Assembly: GCA_964626905.1 (NCBI GenBank)
Contig: CAZVHA010000002.1
Span: forward strand, 186,001 to 250,000
Direction of reading: 5' to 3'
Source: REEB52 sp964626905
Lineage (GTDB): Bacteria > Chlamydiota > Chlamydiia > Chlamydiales > SM23-39
DNA length: 64,000 nucleotides
Below the pieces are notes generated by a model. The model searched no databases. It saw only the letters and a program-made list of their open reading frames with translations, and had not been told where the DNA came from. Of this stretch, positions 15,973-23,779 are shown piece by piece (the stretch's first letter is position 1; the number at the start of each line of letters is the position of its first letter). Both the position numbers and the translations under genes were made by a program.

Positions 15973-16290
15973 CCCGCTAGGCAAAAATGAGACAAATTGC
16001 TTGCTGCGGCTTTGCCATATTCCCCTTCGGGGCCGATTCGCTTCGCTCATCTGCTCCGCGAGAAAAAGGTCGCCCCGGACCTTTTTCTCGATTCCGCAGC
16101 CTCCATCGCCCCGCCCCAAAGACGGTGCGTCTTCGGGGACCCCCCCGGGGGAAAGCCATGGTTTTACCATGAGCTCCTCCTTCGGAGCGCTTCGCTTCAA
16201 TCTGACTTTCACACCCCTTCCGACGAAGCGTCGTTGGGGGCCCCGTGTTTGCCTCGCGAGCGCACTTTATCTCATTTTTGCCTAGCGGGC
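15972..16290. repeat. Family C element: 319 bp with 21-bp terminal inverted repeats
   Basis: Perfect 21-bp inverted ends at 15972-15992 and 16270-16290 (starting GCCCGCTAGGCAAAAATGAG), with imperfect pairing for about ten bases further in. Inside is a perfect 13-bp hairpin (16059-16071 with 16078-16090) plus several small GC-rich hairpins. Short frames inside are by-products of the palindromes. It has no transposase, so it resembles a MITE or a structured repeat. A 20/22 match to one end lies at 1775-1796. Confidence 0.75.
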
Positions 16291-16300
16291 CAATAAAATT

Positions 16301-16373
16301 CGTCCGAGGCGGGAGTCGAACCCGCGACCTGTCGCTTAGGAGGCGACCGCTCTATCCACTGAGCTACAAGGAC
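16301..16373 (-). tRNA. tRNA-Arg (anticodon CCT)
   Basis: The minus strand folds as a tRNA: D-arm AGCTCAGTGGATAGAGC, anticodon arm GTCGC-CTCCTAA-GCGAC with anticodon CCT (reads AGG), and T-arm GCGGG-TTCGACT-CCCGC. CCA is not encoded. The acceptor stem (GTCCTTG with CTCGGAC) has two adjacent non-pairs at positions 5-68 and 6-67. It lies 10 bp from the family C element. Identity is clear; the acceptor mismatches are odd. Confidence 0.9.
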
Positions 16374-16669
16374 AAGGCGCACCAGTATAGCTTTTCGTCG
16401 CCGTTTGTTACAAGATATAGATTTTTTGAGAATTACCTCGACTTTGCAACTTTTTAGGGTCGCCTGTCCCGTCTATTTGTCCTCGGACGTTCGACCAAGG
16501 TCGAACTGGGAGATTATTTAGAGCGGGAAGGGGTTAAAAACCCCTTCCCGCTCTAAATAACTCCCCCGAGAACAAATATCTCGGGGCCTTCGACCCTAAA
16601 AAGTTGCAAAGTCGAGGTTACCGATTCAAGGGTTGTTTTTTTGCGCTTGAGATGCTACATTTTTTGCAT
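16374..16669. other. Gap between tRNA-Arg and gnd, mostly filled by a palindrome
   Basis: Apart from the family A palindrome (16435-16618) this stretch has about 60 bases upstream of the tRNA and 51 bases between palindrome and gnd start. The gnd promoter must lie inside or immediately after the palindrome; TTTTTTGCGC...GCTACATT around 16635-16660 is the only AT-rich candidate. Confidence 0.4.
16435..16618. repeat. Family A palindromic element, copy 1 (upstream of gnd)
   Basis: A 184-bp near-complete palindrome. Outer arms: ACCTCGACTTTGCAACTTTT and its complement, continuing to about 28 bp. Inner perfect arms of 20 bp at 16514-16533 and 16541-16560 (loop TTAAAAA). Between them are two side hairpins, GTTCGACCAAGGTCGAAC on the left and CCCCGAG...CTCGGGG on the right. 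The same structure occurs at 19929-20114 in the same orientation. It ends 51 bp before the gnd start. Confidence 0.85.
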
Positions 16670-18097
16670 ATGCAAGCGGATATTGGATTGATTGGACTCG
16701 CAGTCATGGGGCAAAACCTCGTTTTGAACATGGCTGATCGCGGTTATACAGTTGCTGTTTTCAACCGAACTTTTGCAAAAACGGATGCGTTTTTAAAAGG
16801 GCCTGCCAAGGGGAAAACCATCGCAGGGGCTCAAGGGCTCAAAGAGTTTGTCGCTCTTTTGAAGCGGCCAAGGCGGGTGATGTTGATGGTCAAGGCGGGC
16901 GATCCGGTGGATGAATTCATCGATCACCTCCTCCCCAGCTTAGAGAAAGGGGATATCATCATCGATGGAGGCAATAGCCATTTTCCCGACACGCAAAGGC
17001 GTTATGAGGCGCTCAAAGCGAAGGGGATTCTCTTTATTGGCACCGGCATTTCTGGTGGCGAAGAAGGGGCAAGACACGGCCCTTCCATCATGCCTGGAGG
17101 TAACCCCGACGCATGGCCCCATGTAAAGAAAATTTTCCAAGACATTGCGGCAAAAGCGGACAATGGAGAGCCATGCTGTGACTGGGTCGGTATCGGAGGT
17201 GCAGGTCACTATGTCAAAATGGTCCACAACGGAATCGAATATGGCGATATGCAGCTAATTTGTGAGGCTTACGATCTCTTAAAGAAGGGGGGACAAAAAG
17301 ATTTGGCTCCCATTTTTAACGGATGGAATCGGGGCCCACTGGATAGCTACCTCATCGAGATCACCGCTCAAATCCTCGCAAAGAAAGAGCCCAATGGCTC
17401 TCTTCTTCTCGATCAGATTTTGGATGTGGCGGGGCAAAAGGGGACGGGGAAATGGACCGGGATCGACGCTCTCGATCGGGGCATGCCGCTCACTTTGATT
17501 GGTGAGGCGGTTTTTGCAAGGTGTCTTTCCGCACTGAAGGATGAAAGGGTCGAAATGAGCCGCCAGTACGAAGCTCCTAAACACACATTGCAAGCCAATC
17601 CCGACCAGATTTCTAAAGCGCTCTACGCGTCGAAAATCATTAGCTACGCACAAGGGTTTATGCTGATGCGCGCAGCTTCCATGGAAAACAAATGGGAGCT
17701 CAATTTTGGCTCAATTGCCCTCATGTGGCGCGGCGGTTGCATTATCCGCAGCAAGTTTTTGGGGAAAATCAAAGAGGCGTTTGCCAAAAATCCAAAATTG
17801 ACAAGCCTTCTCATCGACCCATTTTTTAGTGGGGAGATCAAAAATTGTGTTTTAGATTGGAGAAAAGTCGTTTCAGAAGGAGCTCTTACGGGAATCCCTC
17901 TTCCCTGTTTTAGCACAGCCCTCTCTTTTTTCGACGGCTACAGAAGCGCCCAGCTGCCAGCCAACCTCTTGCAGGCGCAGCGCGACTTCTTCGGCGCTCA
18001 CACCTACGAAAGGATTGATCAACCACGCGGTCAATTTTTTCACACAAATTGGACCGGGAAGGGAGGAGATGTCAGCTCCAGCTCGTATAACGCTTGA
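16670..18097 (+). CDS. gnd: 6-phosphogluconate dehydrogenase (decarboxylating)
   Basis: A 475-residue enzyme of the pentose phosphate pathway: 6-phosphogluconate + NADP+ to ribulose 5-phosphate + CO2 + NADPH. Start at MQADIGLIGLAVMGQNLVLN, which aligns with the usual Gnd N-terminus; upstream codons to 16604 lie in the palindrome and are rejected. Visible: Rossmann GLAVMGQNL, NRT-type NADP site (VFNRTFAKTD), the signature IIDGGNSHFPDT, GTGISGGEEGARHGPSIMPG, and HYVKMVHNGIEYGDMQ with the catalytic Lys. C-terminal half is helical. It converges on lepA with a 6-bp gap. Confidence 0.97.
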   Translation: MQADIGLIGLAVMGQNLVLNMADRGYTVAVFNRTFAKTDAFLKGPAKGKTIAGAQGLKEFVALLKRPRRVMLMVKAGDPVDEFIDHLLPSLEKGDIIIDGGNSHFPDTQRRYEALKAKGILFIGTGISGGEEGARHGPSIMPGGNPDAWPHVKKIFQDIAAKADNGEPCCDWVGIGGAGHYVKMVHNGIEYGDMQLICEAYDLLKKGGQKDLAPIFNGWNRGPLDSYLIEITAQILAKKEPNGSLLLDQILDVAGQKGTGKWTGIDALDRGMPLTLIGEAVFARCLSALKDERVEMSRQYEAPKHTLQANPDQISKALYASKIISYAQGFMLMRAASMENKWELNFGSIALMWRGGCIIRSKFLGKIKEAFAKNPKLTSLLIDPFFSGEIKNCVLDWRKVVSEGALTGIPLPCFSTALSFFDGYRSAQLPANLLQAQRDFFGAHTYERIDQPRGQFFHTNWTGKGGDVSSSSYNA

Positions 18098-18103
18098 GGT
18101 TCT

Positions 18104-19906
18104 TTAGGTTTTGAGGACTTCCATGAATGCACTTTGAGGGATATTCACTTTTCCAATCTCTTTCATCCGTTTTTTCCCCTCTTTTTGCTTTTCCCACAGT
18201 TTTCTTTTGCGGGTGATATCTCCCCCATAACACTTCGCAGTGACATTCTTCGAAAGGGCGCTAATCGTCTCTCGGGCGATGATTTTACCGCCGATGGCTG
18301 CCTGAATCGGCACTTTGAATAGCTGCTGCGGAATCACCTCTTTCAGTTTCGCGCAGATCGCCCGCCCCTTAAATTCCGCCTTCGAGCGGTGGACAAGACA
18401 GGAAAAAGCATCGACCGGTTCTTCATTCACCCGGATTTCCAGCTTCACAATATCGCTCTCAGCGTACCCGTCTGGTTCATAATCAAAAGAGCCATATCCG
18501 CGGGTCACCGATTTGAGCTTGTCGTTGAAATCGGTAATGATCTCATTCATCGGCAATCGATAGGTGAGAAGGAGCATCGTTTGACTCATTGTATCGGTCC
18601 TGAGCAGCTCTCCGCGCTTATCCAAACAAAGACTCATGATCGCACCCAAATACTCTGAAGGGGTCATCACATGCACTTTCACCCACGGTTCCTCAATCGT
18701 ATCGATGAACGCAGGGTCCGGAGAGTGAGCCGGATTATCGATCTCTTTGAACTCCCCATTCGTCAACAAAAATCGGTAGACCACACTCGGCGCTGTCGCA
18801 ATAATGTCGAGATTGAATTGCCGCGTCAGCCTTTCAAAGACAATCTCTAAATGAAGCAGTCCCAAAAAGCCACATCGAAACCCAAAGCCAAGGGCCAAAC
18901 TGCTCTCTTGCTCCACGTGAAGGGCCGAATCGTTGAGCTGCAGCTTCAAAAGACAATCCTTCACCTGCTCAAAATCAGATGAATCGACCGGATAAATCCC
19001 TGCAAAAACAACCGGTGCAATCAATTTAAAGCCCGGCAAAGCATTCGGCGCCGCCCGCTTTTGCAGTGTCACCGTATCGCCCACTTTTACATCCGCTGTA
19101 TTTTTGATGTTCGCGACAAAATAGCCCACCTCCCCCGGAAGAAGTTTTTCAGTCGGCTTTTCCCCAGGAGAAAAAATCCCCACCTCATTTACCTCAAATA
19201 CCCCCCCATTCGCCATGAATCGGATCAGCGACTTTTTCGAAATTTCCCCGCTCATCACCCGAACATAGACCATCACTCCTCTATAAGTATCGTAATGAGA
19301 GTCGAATACGAGCGCCCTTAAGTAATCGTCGACGGGCTCCTTTGGCGCCGGAATCGCCGTCAAAATGGCCTCCAATACCGCCTCCGTTCCAAGACCTGAT
19401 TTGGCCGAAATCAATAGCGCTTTAGAAGCCTCGAGCCCAATCACATCTTCGATCTGCTTCTTCACCCCTTCCGGATCAGCCGCGGGCAAATCGATCTTGT
19501 TGATCACAGGCAAAATCTCCAAATCCCGCTCAATAGCTAAGTGAACATTCGCCAGTGTTTGCGCCTGCACACCCTGAACAGCGTCGACGACGAGAAGAGC
19601 CCCCTCACAGGCCGAAAGGGAACGGGACACTTCATAGGCAAAATCGACGTGTCCTGGCGTATCGATCAAATTGATCTGGTAGATTTGCCCCGATTGACTC
19701 TGGTAGAGCATCGTCACGGGGCGCGCCTTAATGGTGATGCCCCGCTCTCTTTCGAGGTCCATGTTGTCTAAAAATTGCTCCTGCATCTCCCGCTTTTCAA
19801 CAGTGTGGGTGAGCTCCAAGAGCCGATCGGCAAGGGTCGACTTCCCATGGTCGATGTGGGCGATGATCGAGAAATTGCGTATATATTTCCGGTCGTATTC
19901 AAACAT
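18104..19906 (-). CDS. lepA: Translation factor LepA (EF4)
   Basis: A 600-residue ribosome-dependent GTPase that back-translocates or aids subunit maturation. Start MFEYDRKYIRNFSIIAHIDH at 19906 matches the family; eight extra codons upstream run toward the palindrome. G-motifs: AHIDHGKST (G1), RERGITIKA (G2), DTPGHVDF (G3), NKIDLPAA (G4) and SAKSGLG (G5). C-terminal LepA-specific KRKLWEKQKEGKKRMK is present. Normal length. A family A palindrome begins 22 bp upstream of the start, so the mRNA leader or promoter must involve it. Same gene neighbourhood as C. trachomatis CT064. Confidence 0.97.
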   Translation of the reverse strand: MFEYDRKYIRNFSIIAHIDHGKSTLADRLLELTHTVEKREMQEQFLDNMDLERERGITIKARPVTMLYQSQSGQIYQINLIDTPGHVDFAYEVSRSLSACEGALLVVDAVQGVQAQTLANVHLAIERDLEILPVINKIDLPAADPEGVKKQIEDVIGLEASKALLISAKSGLGTEAVLEAILTAIPAPKEPVDDYLRALVFDSHYDTYRGVMVYVRVMSGEISKKSLIRFMANGGVFEVNEVGIFSPGEKPTEKLLPGEVGYFVANIKNTADVKVGDTVTLQKRAAPNALPGFKLIAPVVFAGIYPVDSSDFEQVKDCLLKLQLNDSALHVEQESSLALGFGFRCGFLGLLHLEIVFERLTRQFNLDIIATAPSVVYRFLLTNGEFKEIDNPAHSPDPAFIDTIEEPWVKVHVMTPSEYLGAIMSLCLDKRGELLRTDTMSQTMLLLTYRLPMNEIITDFNDKLKSVTRGYGSFDYEPDGYAESDIVKLEIRVNEEPVDAFSCLVHRSKAEFKGRAICAKLKEVIPQQLFKVPIQAAIGGKIIARETISALSKNVTAKCYGGDITRKRKLWEKQKEGKKRMKEIGKVNIPQSAFMEVLKT

Positions 19907-19928
19907 ACCTATCCAGTGTAGTCGATTC

Positions 19929-20114
19929 AACTCGACTTTGCAACTTTTTAGGGCCGCCTGCCTCGTCTATTTGCCCCCGGACGTTCGACCAAGGTCGAAC
20001 TGGGAGGATTATTTAGAGCAGGAAGGGGTTTTTAACCCCTCCCCGCTCTAAATAACTCCCCCGAGGACAAATATCTCGAGGCCTCCGGCCCTAGAAAGTT
20101 GCAAAGCCCGAGTT
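19929..20114. repeat. Family A palindromic element, copy 2 (upstream of lepA)
   Basis: A 186-bp palindrome, same order and orientation as copy 1, with scattered substitutions. In the inner arm the differences are A opposite C on the plus strand, which become G-U pairs in a minus-strand transcript, so an RNA hairpin would survive in the lepA direction. It lies 22 bp from the lepA start and 88 bp from the USP-like gene start. Confidence 0.85.
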
Positions 20115-20202
20115 CAAGAGATCTTTGCAACTGCCCAAGGAAAATTTTCCTTGCATAAAATTCACAATTCATTTAAAAAATCTTAATTTTAAAATTTTGC
20201 AG

Positions 20203-21042
20203 ATGAATGTGAAAGTAACTCCAGTTTTTCGGGTCGAAGAGAGGAATCGGAAAGAGGGGAATTTAGAAAACTCGCGGCCTGTCGATCAAAAGATCGGAGG
20301 AGTCGTGCTTGCAAAAATCACTCCAGAAAAGGGGGGATTGCTCGCAGCAGTGAATGCCCCCCACTTGACTCTTGGCCCCATTAAAATTCTCCACCGCTCT
20401 GAGAATAGGCAGGTGCAAAAAAAACGCTCGAAATTGCGCAAAGCCCCCTTGCCAAAAAGAGTGCCGATCGGTTTGATCTCGTCGGATAGCGAGGGGTGGC
20501 TCAATGCGCTGATGCAATTTTTCCTCTATGTTCCGGGATTCGCTGAGAGTTTTACCTTTGCTCCCCGCAGTTTTTTCCCCATTCAAGAGTTTATCGATCA
20601 GTATCACCTCGATCAGATGGAGGGGAGATCGGTCTCGCTCGCAAATGGAGGAAGGATATTCGAGTTATTTCACTCCAAATTTCCCCACCAAGGGCTCCTT
20701 GAAATTTTTGAAACTGTCCTCTTTTTGTTAAAACCGGAGTGGCGCCTCTGTTATAAGTGGGGTGAGATTCCCCATGATCTGATGAGCTCCCACCTACTCA
20801 TCGCCACTGCAAGTGTAAAAAAACAACTCAAAGTGGAACGAGGCCAATTTTATGATTTGGATCTGTTCATTGAAAAGAGGCCCGATGGGGCTAAAGTCAA
20901 TTACTACGCCTATGTGAAAATCGACGGGTGTTGGTATCAGTGCGATGATGAGAGAATCACCCAAGTGCGCTCAGATGGGCTGACACTGGCTCTTCAAAGG
21001 GGAATCCTTTCCCACTATAAAAAGATAAGTCCCGGATTTTAG
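20203..21042 (+). CDS. USP-like deubiquitinase-fold protein lacking catalytic Cys and His
   Basis: A 279-residue protein, start ATG 20203 (an upstream in-frame ATG at 20125 is less likely, no ribosome site). Residues 90-106 (GLISSDSEGWLNALMQF) align position by position with the Cys box of ubiquitin-specific proteases (GLxNxGxTCYMNSxLQ), and 217-254 (YDLDLFIEKRPDG..., YYAYVKIDGCWYQCDDERIT) with the His box (YxLxA..., GHYxAYVK...WYxxDD). The catalytic Cys position is Gly98 and the catalytic His position is Asn233; the Asp pair 248-249 remains. Residues 1-89 are basic without a signal peptide. Probably a host-directed, catalytically dead ubiquitin binder; function is inference, the motif correspondence is seen. 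Confidence 0.65.
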   Translation: MNVKVTPVFRVEERNRKEGNLENSRPVDQKIGGVVLAKITPEKGGLLAAVNAPHLTLGPIKILHRSENRQVQKKRSKLRKAPLPKRVPIGLISSDSEGWLNALMQFFLYVPGFAESFTFAPRSFFPIQEFIDQYHLDQMEGRSVSLANGGRIFELFHSKFPHQGLLEIFETVLFLLKPEWRLCYKWGEIPHDLMSSHLLIATASVKKQLKVERGQFYDLDLFIEKRPDGAKVNYYAYVKIDGCWYQCDDERITQVRSDGLTLALQRGILSHYKKISPGF

Positions 21043-21057
21043 AAAAAACCCGGGACT
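21028..21057. terminator. Bidirectional terminator-like hairpin
   Basis: Stem AGTCCCGG (21028-21035) with CCGGGACT (21050-21057). The stop codon of the USP-like gene lies in the loop. On the minus strand a T-run (TCTTTTT) follows, so it best serves the translocase gene that ends at 21066. Confidence 0.6.
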
Positions 21058-21065
21058 ATAATTAA

Positions 21066-22658
21066 TTAGTTTCCGATTTCGGCAGTGGCTTTTGCACCTG
21101 CAATCGCCCCTTTTTTCTCCTGCGCGGCAATCGCTTCGTCAGCAATCCTTTCAGCCTCTTTTTGCGCCGTCAGATTGTTGTACCTTCGGCTCAAGGCTCT
21201 AGCTGCGAAAATCCAAGCTCCGCTCATGACGACCAGAAGGGCCACGTTCCATGGAGCGACTTCGATAATGCTCGCCGCATTGAAGAGAATTAAGAGGACC
21301 TGCTGAGAGACGGCTCCGCCCGATTTACCGAGGCGTGCGCCGACGACGTCAATCGCCGCTTTTCCTTTGAGTTTTACCTCAGGATCGAGCGGGATATAGG
21401 CCATCTCTTTGGTCGGGTCGAACATCGAATACTTCGACGCTTTCGACATCACGTTTTGGATCAGTCCAAAGACCACCGCAAACATGAGCGGCGTGACTCC
21501 AAAAACCCCAACAATGGGGGCCAATTGTGCTGGGAAAAGGACAAAGGCGAAGAAGGCAAGGCCCGATAGAGCCAAGACAACCGGCGTAAAGAGAGCTCCC
21601 GCTCCCCAGCCAAGCCTTCGGATCACATTCCCCCCCACAAAGAGCATCATGAGCATCGTCGTGATTCCCGTTGCATAGGAGAGATTTCCCATAAAGTTTT
21701 GATAGTCGTTCGGATTTGGGTATTGCAAGCTGAGCTGCTTTTTCCAGGTCACTTCGACTAGGTTGATCGACATGCCGTAGGCCATCACGAGAACCGTAAT
21801 GCAGCCGAGATAAGGAGAGCGCAAGAGATAGAGCATGCTCTCTTTAATCGACATTTTTGGCTTTTCTTTCTTCGCCTTTTTGATCTCATTTGAATCATAA
21901 AAACGGGGATCTGTCAAAACTTCTTTATTGATCCACCAGTAAACGGCAATCGCACAAGCACAGGCGACGACAACCGCAGCCATGGTATAGTTGAGAGTCA
22001 CCCCCCAAGCATCCACCTCTTTGGGCAAGATCGCCTTGAGGTTCGCAAATTTTTTCAAAAGCCACGCAGAGGGGAGCATCGCTAGGTTCGCTCCAAGCCC
22101 AAAAAGAGCGTAAAATCGCTTCGATTCGCCCACTTTTGTGATCTGATTCGCAAACCCCCAAAAGAGGAGCGATACAGCTGCAGAGCCCCAAAGCTCAGAC
22201 ATAATATAGAAGAGCGACGATGGCCAGCCCCGGATCATCCCGATCAGCCCATGAAAGCCTTGAGATAGGTGGGTGCTCATCCAGTCGGTCAGCGCGACAG
22301 GAGATAAAAGTTCCTTATTCGGGTATAAAAAGAGGGCGAAAAGGCCAAAAAAGAGGCCAAATGCCGCCATCACTCCCATAAAGAGCCGCTCCCTTTTCAC
22401 GTGATTGCTCAGTTTACTGAAAATCAGCATGAAAATAATCGCGCCAGGAACAACCCCCCAAAATTTCAAGAAGGGGATCGTTTCAGCACCCGACGCCGTA
22501 ACGACGAGGCTGTCCTTTGTATCCCTGAGAATGGTGTAATTGAAGTTAATAAAGAAAAATAAGAAGAACATAGGAAGGAACTTTTTCAGCTCAAAGCCGT
22601 GGATCGGCCAGAGCATTGATCTCCACTTCCCAAATTCTTTCACTGTGGTTTGAGACAT
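21066..22658 (-). CDS. ATP/ADP translocase (energy parasitism transporter)
   Basis: A 530-residue nucleotide transporter of the TLC/NTT family with about 12 membrane helices. The opening FELKKFLPMFFLFFFINFNYTILRDTKD is the family hallmark, followed by GAETIPFLKFWGVVPGAI and later YPNPNDYQNFMG; K and R residues of the substrate path (LRDTKDSLVV) are visible. It exchanges host ATP for bacterial ADP plus phosphate. Position after lepA matches CT065 (adt1/npt1). The start codon lies right beside the family B palindrome, so the promoter must be inside or upstream of that structure. The C-terminus is a charged Ala/Glu-rich tail. Confidence 0.96.
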   Translation of the reverse strand: MSQTTVKEFGKWRSMLWPIHGFELKKFLPMFFLFFFINFNYTILRDTKDSLVVTASGAETIPFLKFWGVVPGAIIFMLIFSKLSNHVKRERLFMGVMAAFGLFFGLFALFLYPNKELLSPVALTDWMSTHLSQGFHGLIGMIRGWPSSLFYIMSELWGSAAVSLLFWGFANQITKVGESKRFYALFGLGANLAMLPSAWLLKKFANLKAILPKEVDAWGVTLNYTMAAVVVACACAIAVYWWINKEVLTDPRFYDSNEIKKAKKEKPKMSIKESMLYLLRSPYLGCITVLVMAYGMSINLVEVTWKKQLSLQYPNPNDYQNFMGNLSYATGITTMLMMLFVGGNVIRRLGWGAGALFTPVVLALSGLAFFAFVLFPAQLAPIVGVFGVTPLMFAVVFGLIQNVMSKASKYSMFDPTKEMAYIPLDPEVKLKGKAAIDVVGARLGKSGGAVSQQVLLILFNAASIIEVAPWNVALLVVMSGAWIFAARALSRRYNNLTAQKEAERIADEAIAAQEKKGAIAGAKATAEIGN

Positions 22659-22684
22659 CGATTTTCCAAGTTAAAGTTGCTAAT

Positions 22685-22877
22685 GTTAGAGGCAGTTGCA
22701 GAACTGCTTTGCCCGGAAAAATCGATGATTTTGAGCTACGTTGCGAGTGGCAGCAAAGCTGCCACGGTCCATTCGACGAGGCCAACCCCCAGTGGGTTGG
22801 CTGAGGAGAATGGACGCAACGTGGCCCAAAAGGGCGATTTTAACGGGCAAACGAATTTTGCAATTGGCCTCGTTAAC
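22685..22877. repeat. Family B palindromic element in the translocase leader
   Basis: About 190 bp of imperfect palindrome. Nested pairings seen: TTTGCCCG with CGGGCAAA (near 22709 and 22844), ACGTTGCG (22738-22745) with CGCAACGT (22815-22822), hairpin GTGGCAGC/GCTGCCAC (22747-22765), stem GTCCATTC/GAATGGAC (22767-22774, 22808-22815) and inner hairpin GCCAACCC/GGGTTGGC (22781-22801). Together they draw a branched, cloverleaf-like figure. It occupies the 5' leader of the ATP/ADP translocase gene. Confidence 0.75.
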
Positions 22878-22935
22878 CAAGCTAACATGATAAACGATTG
22901 GGGATAAAAGGCAAGGAAAAGAATCGGATAGGTTC

Positions 22936-22970
22936 AAAAATGCCCCCAAGATTATTGAGATTTTGGGGGC
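22936..22970 (-). terminator. Rho-independent terminator of the CT066-like gene
   Basis: Stem GCCCCCAA (minus strand 22970-22963) with TTGGGGGC (22949-22942), 13-base loop, followed on the minus strand by a T-run at 22940-22936. It lies 23 bp after the stop at 22993. Confidence 0.7.
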
Positions 22971-22992
22971 TACAAACAAAGGAGGAAAATTT

Positions 22993-23523
22993 TTAGTTAT
23001 GAGTAGAGGCGAGGGCCGCTTCGCTCATGATCTGTTGTGTCTGAACAGCTTCAGAGTAATTAGTCCAAAGCTCCGGCTCCACTTTATTGTGTCTAACCGA
23101 CTGGATCAGCTCTCTTTTGCAGCTCGCGAGCGACTTGCGGGGGCTCAAAATAGTAATAATTTCTTTATCTCCGGCAAGGCGGGCGATGTTGAGCATCCGC
23201 TCGAGTTGGATACGGGTGAAATTCATATGGTCTTTTCTTTTGCGAGAACCGCGTGCAGCTCTTTGCTTCGGAGCGATCACAACGGGGCGATCCGCATTGA
23301 TCACAAAGCGCTCGATAATTCCAGAAAGTTCTTGGGGTTGCTTGGACTTCATCTTCTTCAAAGTAAAATGATGCATATACCCGCCCGTTTTCATCGGAAG
23401 GTATTTACAAAGCTCATTTTCTTTTTTAACGCCGAGTTTTCTGATTGCCTTGGCAATCACATCCTCAATATCTTTCAAAGTTTTTGTCGGTTTTGTTATC
23501 ACTTCTTCTTTTGTTGCGACCAT
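22993..23523 (-). CDS. Chlamydial conserved hypothetical protein (CT066-like)
   Basis: A 176-residue basic protein between the translocase gene and ytgA, the place of CT066 in C. trachomatis. No named domain. Lys/Arg-rich around 85-100 (APKQRAARGSRKRKDH), mostly helical; DIEDVIAKAIRKLGVKKENE near the start could be a small helical domain, so nucleic-acid binding is possible but unproven. No signal peptide or membrane segment. A short hairpin (CGAGGA/TCCTCG, about 23546-23561) lies in the leader. Start ATG 23523 follows GGACGGAAC, a weak ribosome site. Confidence 0.75.
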   Translation of the reverse strand: MVATKEEVITKPTKTLKDIEDVIAKAIRKLGVKKENELCKYLPMKTGGYMHHFTLKKMKSKQPQELSGIIERFVINADRPVVIAPKQRAARGSRKRKDHMNFTRIQLERMLNIARLAGDKEIITILSPRKSLASCKRELIQSVRHNKVEPELWTNYSEAVQTQQIMSEAALASTHN

Positions 23524-23779
23524 TGTTCCGTCCTACTCATTTGCGAGGAAAACTCCTCGGAATTTCTTAAAAAATTCTCTTTAATGAAAATACTTCTTTT
23601 ACCCGATTCACGGGTTTATACGCAATTTCATTTTCAGATTTTTTGAACATTTCCCTAGAAAAGCCCAAATTATTTGTGGATTATAGTGCGGTTGTTCTTT
23701 TTGTGCAAGAAACTACGATTTTTCTTTTTTTCTTTTTTGGAACATTCTAATCTAGATCCTACTCGAGAAATATACAATT

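Larger units (their letters stand above)
22659..22992. other. 334-bp gap, palindrome plus terminator
   Basis: No gene. It holds the family B palindrome (22685-22877) and a terminator for the CT066-like gene (22936-22970). The translocase promoter must also be here. Confidence 0.5.

Noticed and set aside
15940..16296. Several 60-126 residue open frames on both strands inside the family C element
   Set aside because: They arise from the palindromic GC-rich repeat, overlap each other on both strands and have no ribosome-binding sites or recognisable domains.
16604..16669. Upstream extension of gnd by 22 codons
   Set aside because: The added codons lie partly in the palindrome and the family's conserved N-terminus starts at 16670.
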